Below, piece after piece: positions 1 through 4,779 of a stretch of DNA of 6,552 nt; the stretch's first letter is position 1, and every line of letters starts with the position of its first letter. The position numbers and the translations under genes were made by a program. Under the pieces are notes generated by a model that was not told where the DNA came from, ran no database searches, and worked only from the letters and a program-made list of their open reading frames with translations. Origin of the DNA: DUVY01 sp036562755 (GTDB lineage: Bacteria > Bacillota > Clostridia > Christensenellales > DUVY01); the NCBI GenBank assembly GCA_036562755.1, contig DATCJN010000067.1, positions 1 to 6,552 on the forward strand, written 5' to 3'.

Positions 1-134
1 AACGAACCTAAAATACTAGGTAAAAAAGTTAAAAAGTCTTTCTTAAAAAAAATTGAAAGAATAATAGAAGGCATCAGAACAAATATTATGTTAAATGTCG
101 CCATTATAATGATTAGCTTGGTTTTTTCTTTCAT
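1..134 (-). CDS. Start of an unknown membrane protein, cut by the left edge
   Basis: Not recognised. Reading the minus strand from an ATG at 134 gives 44 uninterrupted codons to the window edge. The protein starts MKEKTKLIIIMATFNIIFVL, a short lysine-rich head followed by a hydrophobic stretch (about residues 6-30) that would be a signal anchor or first membrane helix, then a KKD turn and another hydrophobic start. A ribosome site AAAGGTG (plus-strand complement at about 140-146) lies five bases before the ATG. The start is only 40 bases downstream of the stop of the small membrane protein at 175-483, so the two are probably co-transcribed. A competing open frame on the plus strand (1-267) has no visible start and overlaps the conserved neighbour, so the minus reading is preferred. 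Function cannot be given. Confidence 0.6.
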   Translation of the reverse strand, partial: MKEKTKLIIIMATFNIIFVLMPSIILSIFFKKDFLTFLPSILGS

Positions 135-174
135 TTTTACACCTTTAATAATTTTAGGATATAATTACATTATT

Positions 175-483
175 TTATATAGACTTGGGTTCATTCTCGT
201 TGCTATCATCATTAGAAATTTCATATTTTGCGCTTTTGAGAATTTTTATAAGCTCCACCAAAGATGAGCCTAGTATTACGCCAAATCCAATAACAATGTT
301 GTTATAAAAAATATTAAATACTATAACACCCGCTAGGCTCAATAATAAGCTGCATATTATAAATATAAGACGCGCTCTATTAAATTTATCTTTTTTTAAT
401 TTCTTGCGTATGACAGCATCAATTAACGAATATGCCACACCGATTAATAAAGAAGGCCAAATTAATCGCAAAAATCGCAGCAT
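175..483 (-). CDS. Small membrane protein, copy A of a duplicated pair
   Basis: A 102-residue hydrophobic protein of unknown function. Three probable membrane segments are seen: about residues 8-26 (starting WPSLLIG), 38-60 and 62-82. A basic cluster (RKKLKKDK, 26-33) lies between the first two, followed by an acidic/polar tail of about 14 residues (88-102). It aligns without gaps to the product of 851-1117, with about 48 of 88 residues identical by hand count, and this supports both as real genes. The start is fixed by GGTGA six bases upstream of the ATG, the same arrangement as in the other copy. Two overlapping sigma-A-like promoters lie upstream. The gene probably forms an operon with the partial gene at 1-134. 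Size and topology resemble holin-like or other small integral membrane proteins, but no family motif was recognised. Confidence 0.78.
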   Translation of the reverse strand: MLRFLRLIWPSLLIGVAYSLIDAVIRKKLKKDKFNRARLIFIICSLLLSLAGVIVFNIFYNNIVIGFGVILGSSLVELIKILKSAKYEISNDDSNENEPKSI

Positions 484-508
484 AATAAATCACCAACCTG
501 TTAATCGT

Positions 509-550
509 ATTATAATGAAAAATTATAATTGTGTAAAATAATTTTGTCTA
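509..550 (-). promoter_or_regulatory. Two overlapping promoters for the 175-483 gene
   Basis: On the minus strand, TAGACA (545-550) is followed after exactly 17 bases by TATAAT (522-527). TTTACA (532-537) is followed after exactly 17 bases by a second TATAAT (509-514). Both point at the ATG at 483 and would give short leaders. Which one is used cannot be told from sequence. Confidence 0.6.
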
Positions 551-576
551 TAATTATCAAGAATCTATTTGTAACT

Positions 577-591
577 TTTCTTGACAAGAAA
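577..591. repeat. Perfect 7-1-7 palindrome TTTCTTG-A-CAAGAAA
   Basis: TTTCTTG (577-583) and CAAGAAA (585-591) are exact reverse complements around one base. The palindrome sits 26 bases upstream of the -35 element at 545-550, where an activator or repressor of the 175-483 gene could bind. It is too short and lacks the T-run of a good terminator on the minus strand. Confidence 0.4.
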
Positions 592-639
592 TCGGCAATC
601 GTGATTTGATAATTATTTTATAATGAATGCCGTCAAGTC

Positions 640-836
640 TTATTCTAAATTGCTTTTTATTCTGGTTGTTAAATCATTGTATTGATCTAAATTTTTGAAA
701 ATTATATATTCTGAATTTATAACAAGCTCAAAATTAGACAAGTCACTATTAGTAAGAATTTTATCTATATTAAAATATTTTATTGCACCATTTTATCAGC
801 GGCATTTAAAAGATAACATTTCTCCTTTAATATTCT
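640..836 (-). pseudogene. Frameshifted remnant of an unknown gene
   Basis: The 367 bases between the two duplicated membrane genes hold no intact gene but contain protein-like sequence on the minus strand. One frame (836 down to 780) reads RILKEKCYLLNAADKMVQ and then stops. The adjacent frame continues from about 783 as IKYFNIDKILTNSDLSNF, running to a TAA at 640-642 and ending ...TTRIKSNLE. Adding a single A near 783 would join the two into a continuous stretch of about 65 residues with a soluble, Asn/Lys/Asp-rich composition. No convincing start is present, so this looks like the 3' end of a decayed gene. The family is not recognised. The remnant begins only about 15 bases beyond the stop of the 851-1117 gene, as if a rearrangement removed its 5' part. 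Chance cannot be excluded in such AT-rich DNA. Confidence 0.38.
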
Positions 837-850
837 TTAAGCGTTAAAGA

Positions 851-1117
851 TTATTTATATTTTGCGCTTCTGCGAATTATTATGAGATCGCCCAAAGACA
901 ACCCGAGTATGATACCAAATGCTACAACAATGTCGTTAATAAAAACAGTAAACGCTATGACACCGACTATTCCAATTATTAAGCTGATAATTACAAATAT
1001 GAGATAGGCTTTTTCATATTTTTCTTTTTTAAACACATAGCGTATGACAGCCTCAATTACGCAATATATTGCCCCGGCTAATAACGAGGGCCAATAAGTT
1101 TTTAAAAATTTTAGCAT
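851..1117 (-). CDS. Small membrane protein, copy B of a duplicated pair
   Basis: An 88-residue hydrophobic protein, the homologue of the product of 175-483 over its whole length. Shared residues include the N-terminal WPSLL (9-13), the AVIR before the basic loop (23-26), VI.F in the second helix (53-56), and the C-terminal SAKY (84-87). Three membrane segments are likely (about 8-27, 37-59, 62-81), with a basic loop KKEKYEK (30-36). It lacks the acidic C-terminal tail of copy A. The ATG is preceded by GGTGATTTCTT, nearly identical to the GGTGATTTATT of copy A, which sets the start. It has its own promoter (1213-1240). Its downstream neighbour is the gene remnant at 640-836. Function unknown; membrane location is the only property that can be supported. 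Confidence 0.78.
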   Translation of the reverse strand: MLKFLKTYWPSLLAGAIYCVIEAVIRYVFKKEKYEKAYLIFVIISLIIGIVGVIAFTVFINDIVVAFGIILGLSLGDLIIIRRSAKYK

Positions 1118-1212
1118 AAGAAATCACCGCCACACTTTTTATAATATCGCCGTAATAGGTTATATTCGCTTTTTTCATATTTAAACCTTGTTTAAAAAGA
1201 TAAGTTGTTTGT

Positions 1213-1240
1213 ATGATATAATACAATAAATAATTGTCAA
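1213..1240 (-). promoter_or_regulatory. Promoter for the 851-1117 gene
   Basis: On the minus strand, a consensus TTGACA (1235-1240) is followed after 16 bases by TATCAT (1213-1218), five of six matches to TATAAT. Transcription would start near 1206, giving a leader of about 90 bases before the ATG at 1117, longer than for the other copy. Confidence 0.55.
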
Positions 1241-1308
1241 GTCGGTTTTAAATCAATCAAAAATGATGTCGAAATAAAAGCAATTATCACAAATATATTA
1301 CAATTTTG

Positions 1309-1337
1309 TTGATTTTGTGTCACAAAAGGCATATAAT
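1309..1337 (+). promoter_or_regulatory. Promoter of the DUF4234 gene with embedded palindromic operator
   Basis: TTGATT (1309-1314) and TATAAT (1332-1337) are separated by 17 bases. The spacer and the end of the -35 box are occupied by the perfect palindrome TTTTGTG-T-CACAAAA (1313-1327). A protein bound there would block RNA polymerase, so this is a likely repressor operator. The TTGTG/CACAA half-sites recall Rex- or Crp/Fnr-type boxes, but the one-base gap is much shorter than in those consensus sites, so the cognate regulator is unknown. Confidence 0.6.
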
Positions 1338-1372
1338 TATATTATTAATTTACACCTAGGGGGTCTTTTTTA

Positions 1373-1690
1373 ATGAAGCAAAGATCTATTTTGTTTATGA
1401 TTTTCATGACAATTATTACCGTCGGCCTTTATGAGGTTTATTGGTACATAAAGTTCCAAATGGAACTTAAAAATGCCACCGGCGATGGCTTTGGCGGTTT
1501 AGGTCATTTTCTAGCATCAATATTTACATTCGGCATTTACGGCATTTATTGGCAATTTGCTGCCGGCAGAAGATTGGCAAAACAAGGCGCCAGCGATTGG
1601 AGCGTCCTTTACTTAATTCTTACCTTCACTCCTGCGGTATTCTTAAACCCTTACCTAATGCAATATCAAGCTAACAATCTGAAAAAGTAA
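1373..1690 (+). CDS. DUF4234 domain membrane protein
   Basis: A 105-residue integral membrane protein of the DUF4234 family; the family's biochemical role is not established. The diagnostic feature is the aromatic motif TxGxYxxYW, present twice: ITVGLYEVYW (residues 15-24) and FTFGIYGIYW (51-60). Each follows a hydrophobic stretch, so the protein looks like an internal repeat of two helices, with a third hydrophobic segment at about 77-92. A cytosolic-looking loop (28-43) and the polar end NPYLMQYQANNLKK complete it. AGGGGG nine bases upstream of the ATG fixes the start. The gene is monocistronic: its own promoter lies at 1309-1337 and a hairpin terminator begins 22 bases after the stop. Identification rests on motif recognition, not on a database search. 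Confidence 0.82.
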   Translation: MKQRSILFMIFMTIITVGLYEVYWYIKFQMELKNATGDGFGGLGHFLASIFTFGIYGIYWQFAAGRRLAKQGASDWSVLYLILTFTPAVFLNPYLMQYQANNLKK

Positions 1691-1712
1691 TAAAACCGAA
1701 AAAGGATAATTT

Positions 1713-1753
1713 AAAACGCCCTTCAAAAACACTAAGGTTTAAAAGGGCGTTTT
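1713..1753. terminator. Bidirectional rho-independent terminator
   Basis: AAAACGCCCTT (1713-1723) pairs with AAGGGCGTTTT (1743-1753), an 11-bp stem with a GC core, followed on the plus strand by TTTTTT through 1755. Read from the minus strand it also ends in TTTTAAATT. It therefore serves the DUF4234 gene and probably also the convergent ABC operon ending at 1789. Confidence 0.85.
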
Positions 1754-1788
1754 TTAATACTATTATATTATTTTACGCCGTATATATT

Positions 1789-2631
1789 TTACGCGCAGTT
1801 TAAGTCTTTCTTTTGATATCTAAAGTATCCTACTACATTTAAAACGATGGCGGGGACCAGCCAAATAACCAAGGACTGCCAATTGAGCGTTACGCTGCCG
1901 CTAGCGTCTATAATGGAGTAAATAAACAGATACCTTACATTTTCTATCCACGAGAATTTGCCCGCCAAATAGCTGATCAAAAGGGCAACTATAGCATAGC
2001 AAAAATGCAAAGCTATGCCCGTTACTATGCAAACGAGAAGATACTTTTTGCCCTTTTTGATGCTGGCTATGCCATACATTAAAAGGCCGAAAATAAAATT
2101 GGTCAAGAGCGCGCCGCCGTGGAGCGCGAAAAATTGTCCTACGTCAAAACCTATTTTAAACTTATCAAAACAAATTAATAATAAAAAGCTTGCCAAAGTT
2201 GTCGCCGCGCTAAATATCAATAAGATAGACAAAAAGGTAATCAATTGGGTTATATACATCTTTTTTCTGGATATGGGATGGGCGAATAAGAATTCGGTAG
2301 TGTTGTTGCTCTCGTCTTTTAACAGAGCCGCCATAGCAACAATCGCGCTAAAGATAAGTCCTAAAGTTAAGTTATCCTCATCGACGAAGCTGATTTTATA
2401 TAAGTCAAAAGTTTTCGCGTTTTTTAGCGCGAGTATTTGTTGAACGACTGCGTCAGGCATATTTTGCAAATCTGCCATATTAATCATATTTGCGGCCCAT
2501 TTAAGCGAAACGATATATATAAACACAAGCGCTATCATGGCGACAATCCAACAAATCAAAAACACCTTACTTTGAGAGATAACGCCTGCTGTCAACGCGG
2601 GATTAAAATATTTATTTTTCTTAATATTCAT
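1789..2631 (-). CDS. ABC-2 type transporter permease
   Basis: A 280-residue membrane component of an ABC exporter. Six hydrophobic segments are visible (about residues 22-43, 88-105, 129-154, 168-190, 196-222, 251-270), with a polar extracytoplasmic-type loop at 45-87. The motif TEFLFAHPISRKKMYITQL (112-130), between the second and third segments, is typical of ABC-2 permeases of this type: the coupling region following a 'sub-optimal helix' with the hallmark of (E)xLxxxPxSRxxxxxxK. The start is supported by GAGGG eight bases upstream. It lies 20 bases downstream of the ATPase gene in the same direction, so the two form one operon and presumably one transporter, in which two permeases would pair with two ATPases. 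The substrate cannot be deduced; relatives export antibiotics or peptides or serve in envelope stress responses. There is no adjacent two-component system or GntR regulator. Confidence 0.85.
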   Translation of the reverse strand: MNIKKNKYFNPALTAGVISQSKVFLICWIVAMIALVFIYIVSLKWAANMINMADLQNMPDAVVQQILALKNAKTFDLYKISFVDEDNLTLGLIFSAIVAMAALLKDESNNTTEFLFAHPISRKKMYITQLITFLSILLIFSAATTLASFLLLICFDKFKIGFDVGQFFALHGGALLTNFIFGLLMYGIASIKKGKKYLLVCIVTGIALHFCYAIVALLISYLAGKFSWIENVRYLFIYSIIDASGSVTLNWQSLVIWLVPAIVLNVVGYFRYQKKDLNCA

Positions 2632-2651
2632 ACTCTATGCCCTCTTTTAGC

Positions 2652-3344
2652 CTATATATAATATTGAAGGAATTTTTGCTCTATATTAGCCTGCTGTTTA
2701 GCCAATTCTTTGATATTAATTATATCCGCGATTACGCCTTTTTTTATAATAGCCGCCCTGTCGCACACTCTTTGAACGTCGTTTAAGATATGAGTGGAAA
2801 GCAACACGGTAGCGCCGCGCTCGCGCTCTTGTTCTATAAGATTAAAAAATCTCTGCTGCATTACGGGGTCAAGCCCGCTCGTCGGCTCGTCTAAAATCAG
2901 CAAATCGGGACTGTGCATAGTCGCCAAGATAATGCTGACCTTTTTTGCGTTACCGAAAGAAAGCTCTTTGCCCTTTTTATTGACATCAAGTTCAAACAAT
3001 TCCGTCAATTCTTTTATTCTTTTAGAATCGCAGCCTCTAAGTTTGGCGGAATACGTTAAAATATCCTTAACTCTCATGTTCTTGTAAAACACGGATTCAG
3101 AGGGAACATAGCCTACGCGGCTTTTTATTTCCTCGTCAAACTTTAGGACATCTTTTGAGAATATTTGGGCGCTGCCAGAGTCGGGAAAAAGCAATCCCAT
3201 AAGAATTCTTATGGTTGTGGATTTTCCGGCGCCGTTGGGGCCTATGAAACCATAAATTTCGCCCGCTTCGACGCTAAAAGATACATCTTCAATGCCCATA
3301 TGCGCGCCGTAATATTTCTTAAGATTGTTAATTTGAACGGTCAT
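2652..3344 (-). CDS. ABC transporter ATP-binding protein
   Basis: A 230-residue nucleotide-binding subunit that would power the permease encoded at 1789-2631 from the cytoplasmic face. The standard motifs occur in order: an aromatic A-loop region (YY, 11-12), Walker A GPNGAGKST (35-43), a Q-loop region GYVPSESVFY (78-87), signature LSFGNAKKV (128-136), Walker B LLILDEP (148-154), D-loop SGLDP (156-160) and the switch histidine in STH (H185). The signature departs from LSGGQ, having F for the third residue and N for Q, as in many two-gene ABC-2 exporters. The usual C-terminal extension after the core domain is very short (IKELAKQQANIEQKFLQYYI), so the protein is a minimal ATPase. TAGGAG six bases upstream of the ATG sets the start. 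It is transcribed first, from the promoter at 3381-3409. Confidence 0.93.
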   Translation of the reverse strand: MTVQINNLKKYYGAHMGIEDVSFSVEAGEIYGFIGPNGAGKSTTIRILMGLLFPDSGSAQIFSKDVLKFDEEIKSRVGYVPSESVFYKNMRVKDILTYSAKLRGCDSKRIKELTELFELDVNKKGKELSFGNAKKVSIILATMHSPDLLILDEPTSGLDPVMQQRFFNLIEQERERGATVLLSTHILNDVQRVCDRAAIIKKGVIADIINIKELAKQQANIEQKFLQYYI

Positions 3345-3371
3345 AAAATACTCCTAAATAAAAAAATACCA

Positions 3372-3401
3372 CGCATATTGATTATATCAGATAAATATGC
3401 G
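3372..3401. repeat. Inverted repeat across the ABC operon promoter
   Basis: CGCATATT (3372-3379) and AATATGCG (3394-3401) are exact reverse complements 14 bases apart, flanking the -10 element and the transcription start. A smaller dyad, TGAT-TAT-ATCA (3379-3389), lies inside over the -10. The placement fits a repressor operator; it is not a terminator because there is no T-run. Confidence 0.4.
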
Positions 3402-3409
3402 GGTGTCTA
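3381..3409 (-). promoter_or_regulatory. Extended -10 promoter of the ABC operon
   Basis: On the minus strand, TAGACA (3404-3409) and TATAAT (3381-3386) are 17 bases apart, and the -10 is preceded by TG (TGATATAAT), an extended -10. The start of transcription would be near 3374, about 30 bases before the ATPase ATG. Confidence 0.7.
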
Positions 3410-3430
3410 AAATAAAGGCAATGAAACAAG

Positions 3431-3466
3431 AATTTTAATTAAAAATTAATATTTTTAATTAAAATT
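3431..3466. repeat. Perfect 16-bp AT-only inverted repeat
   Basis: AATTTTAATTAAAAAT (3431-3446) and ATTTTTAATTAAAATT (3451-3466) are exact reverse complements separated by TAAT. Every base is A or T. It begins 12 bases beyond the stop of the TSCPD gene and 22 bases upstream of the ABC -35 element. It may act as an AT-rich terminator or processing hairpin for the TSCPD transcript, or as a bent-DNA upstream element of the ABC promoter. Confidence 0.55.
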
Positions 3467-3478
3467 TAATTTGAAATA

Positions 3479-3727
3479 TTATTGATGTCTTTCTTTATAC
3501 TCTAAAAGCGCTTGACAAAGCTGGTCGGGACAAGACGTTCCGTTTCTGCAAACGATGCCTCTTAGAGAGTCTATAATTTCGTCCACGTTTTTGCCTATTA
3601 CCAGTCTTGTAATTCCTTGAAGATTGCCGCTGCAACCGCCGGCGAACTTAAGTTCTACCAATTTATTGTCTTGCACATCAAAGATGATTTGCCTGGCGCA
3701 TGTGCCCTTTGTATAATAAAGTTCCAT
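3479..3727 (-). CDS. TIGR03905-type TSCPD domain protein
   Basis: An 82-residue soluble protein of the small stand-alone TSCPD family (TIGR03905), related to the C-terminal domain of some vitamin B12-dependent ribonucleotide reductases. Its molecular role is unproven; a metal- or redox-related function has been suspected because of the cysteines. Visible hallmarks are GTCARQI with C10, the GGCSGNLQGI motif (30-39, C32), GIVC (57-60) and TSCPDQLCQAL (64-74, C66 and C71). All five cysteines fall in conserved-looking motifs and the length is full for the family. The start follows GGTGAT closely (four bases between GGTGA and ATG). It has a strong promoter at 3759-3786 and stands as a single gene between pnuC (upstream, same strand) and the ABC operon (downstream). 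No reductase gene is in the window. Confidence 0.9.
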   Translation of the reverse strand: MELYYTKGTCARQIIFDVQDNKLVELKFAGGCSGNLQGITRLVIGKNVDEIIDSLRGIVCRNGTSCPDQLCQALLEYKERHQ

Positions 3728-3758
3728 TCTATCACCAACTAAAAAAAATCCTTAAATC

Positions 3759-3786
3759 ATTATATCACTTAGGAACTTTTTGTCAA
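3759..3786 (-). promoter_or_regulatory. Strong promoter of the TSCPD gene
   Basis: On the minus strand, a perfect TTGACA (3781-3786) is followed after 16 bases by a perfect TATAAT (3759-3764), itself preceded by TG one base earlier (TGATATAAT). The leader to the ATG at 3727 would be about 25 bases. This separates the gene's transcription from pnuC, although no convincing terminator is seen in 3787-3849. Confidence 0.75.
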
Positions 3787-3849
3787 TATCAGAAAATTAG
3801 TAAAACGCAAGCGGGTTTGATTTTTAGACTCTTTTTTTAAAGATAAGAA

Positions 3850-4536
3850 CTAGATCTCGCCGGATTGTCTTTTTTTCATCCTTCGCCAATTATAAAAACC
3901 GTAAAGGTCGTTAATCAAAAACACCACAAAGCACGCTACCATAGGCAAATACGAAATATTCTCAAAAGCAGCCAACGCCCAAAGAATGATGAGGGCGATA
4001 TCGTTTAGGGCATAGCCGATTGCGTAATAAGAGCTTCTCTTGAGCATTAATATTCCGGCGGCAAAGTTTGTGGCTACCGAAATGACGCTCATTGCCAAAT
4101 TTGCGGTTTTTAACGCCTTGAGAATAAAATAAAAAGCCGTAGTAACGACCGCCGTCAACGCTAACATTATAATTATCTCGCGCGCAGATAAAGTTTTTAC
4201 CGTGACTTCGGGCGAGTGCTTATACAGGTTTTTAAACCACTTGACCGCGGTAATAATAGCAATAGGGGCGCTCATTCCAAAATAAATAATCATCTCGCCG
4301 TAGTATCTAAAATAAAACGAAACAACGCCGTAAAACGCCGCGAACAAAACCGCAAGAATCTGTCCAATGACATAGCCTTTTGAAATAAAGATAAGCATTG
4401 TAACGCCTATGAGCGAGGCTATCAAAGTAAGAAAATCTTTTTCCGAAGTAACCAAAAATAATACGAAAATACTTATGACCGAAAACAGCCACAATCCAAA
4501 TTCAAATTTTGATAAATCTTTAAAAGGATTCTTCAT
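3850..4536 (-). CDS. pnuC: PnuC-family nicotinamide riboside/NMN transporter
   Basis: A 228-residue integral membrane protein of the PnuC family: facilitators that let NAD precursors, classically nicotinamide riboside, into the cell, where phosphorylation traps them. Some relatives take thiamine or riboflavin instead, so the substrate is inferred. About seven hydrophobic segments are visible. Family-like motifs are YYGEMIIYFGMSAPIAI (78-94) followed by KW (99-100), and the C-terminal NDIALIILW (179-186) and FLINDLYGFYNWRRMKKRQ (206-223), ending in a basic tail that fixes the C-terminus inside. Full length for the family. The ATG at 4536 starts the conserved-looking MKNPFKDLSKFE but lacks a clear ribosome site, which is odd beside its neighbours. 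It is divergent from a PAS-AraC regulator, and a regulator half-site lies in its leader (4551-4560). No NAD salvage enzyme gene is nearby. Confidence 0.85.
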   Translation of the reverse strand: MKNPFKDLSKFEFGLWLFSVISIFVLFLVTSEKDFLTLIASLIGVTMLIFISKGYVIGQILAVLFAAFYGVVSFYFRYYGEMIIYFGMSAPIAIITAVKWFKNLYKHSPEVTVKTLSAREIIIMLALTAVVTTAFYFILKALKTANLAMSVISVATNFAAGILMLKRSSYYAIGYALNDIALIILWALAAFENISYLPMVACFVVFLINDLYGFYNWRRMKKRQSGEI

Positions 4537-4550
4537 TTGTAATTTATCGA

Positions 4551-4560
4551 ATAGATGATT
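4551..4560 (+). promoter_or_regulatory. Single regulator half-site ATAGATGATT in the pnuC leader
   Basis: ATAGATGATT here repeats the right arm of the inverted repeat at 4668-4691. With flanks, 14 of 15 bases match (TCGAATAGATGATTT at 4547-4561 against TCGCATAGATGATTT at 4679-4693). It lies 14-24 bases before the pnuC ATG, where bound protein would obstruct transcription or early elongation. Confidence 0.5.
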
Positions 4561-4578
4561 TTTTAAGAATGCTTTTCA

Positions 4579-4607
4579 AATTTAACATAACATATTAAAT
4601 AAGTCAA
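4579..4607 (-). promoter_or_regulatory. Probable pnuC promoter
   Basis: On the minus strand, TTGACT (4602-4607) is followed after 17 bases by TAAATT (4579-4584), which has TG one base before it. The -10 is weak (four of six). Transcription would start near 4572, placing the half-site at 4551-4560 just inside the transcript. Confidence 0.4.
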
Positions 4608-4667
4608 GAACGCCTTTTAATTAATATTTTTTCTCATTAACTGTATTTTTTAGATATTTAATTTAAT

Positions 4668-4691
4668 ATCATCTATTTTCGCATAGATGAT
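4668..4691. promoter_or_regulatory. Perfect 9-6-9 inverted repeat, putative operator of the AraC-type regulator
   Basis: ATCATCTAT (4668-4676), TTTCGC, ATAGATGAT (4683-4691). The repeat covers the -35 region of the extended -10 promoter at 4695-4703 and ends six bases before the -10. That is the position for autoregulation by the downstream AraC-type protein. A further short dyad GATATT/AATATC (4653-4670) abuts it. Confidence 0.6.
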
Positions 4692-4694
4692 TTA

Positions 4695-4703
4695 TGTTAT
4701 AAT
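4695..4703 (+). promoter_or_regulatory. Extended -10 promoter of the AraC-type regulator
   Basis: TGTTATAAT (4695-4703) is a perfect extended -10. No acceptable -35 is found 16-18 bases upstream, where the inverted repeat lies. Transcription would begin near 4710, which argues against translation starting at the ATGs at 4687 or 4702. Confidence 0.55.
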
Positions 4704-4779
4704 GATTTTACAAATAATTGTTATTTGCCGGCTTTTCCCAAAATATATTAAAATATATCTTTTCATTATTATATGGACT

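Noticed and set aside
1..267. Open frame on the plus strand from the window edge, encoding a hydrophobic peptide ending at TGA 265-267
   Set aside because: It overlaps both the conserved copy A gene and the better-supported minus-strand start at 134, which has a ribosome site; it looks like the antisense of hydrophobic coding DNA.
1300..1340. Assignment of the palindrome at 1313-1327 to Rex
   Set aside because: Rex sites have TTGTG and CACAA separated by about eight bases; here only one base separates them.
2015..2443. 142-codon open frame on the plus strand
   Set aside because: It lies wholly antisense to the ABC-2 permease, shows no family motif or ribosome site, and its composition reflects the permease codons.
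2794..3410. Plus-strand open frames opposite the ABC ATPase
   Set aside because: The minus strand has every ABC motif in order; the plus frames are its shadows.
3787..3849. Possible terminator for pnuC around CCCGC-TT-GCG
   Set aside because: The stem is too short and is not followed by a clean T-run on the minus strand.
4537..4667. Known NAD-II or other riboswitch ahead of pnuC
   Set aside because: I could not trace the required helices or pseudoknot by eye; a covariance-model search would be needed to decide.
4687..4779. Upstream extension of the AraC-type regulator by 31 hydrophobic residues (possible membrane anchor)
   Set aside because: The extension is encoded across the extended -10 and the expected transcription start, is very AT-rich, and has no ribosome site; the conserved PAS-like region starts well after the ATG at 4780.
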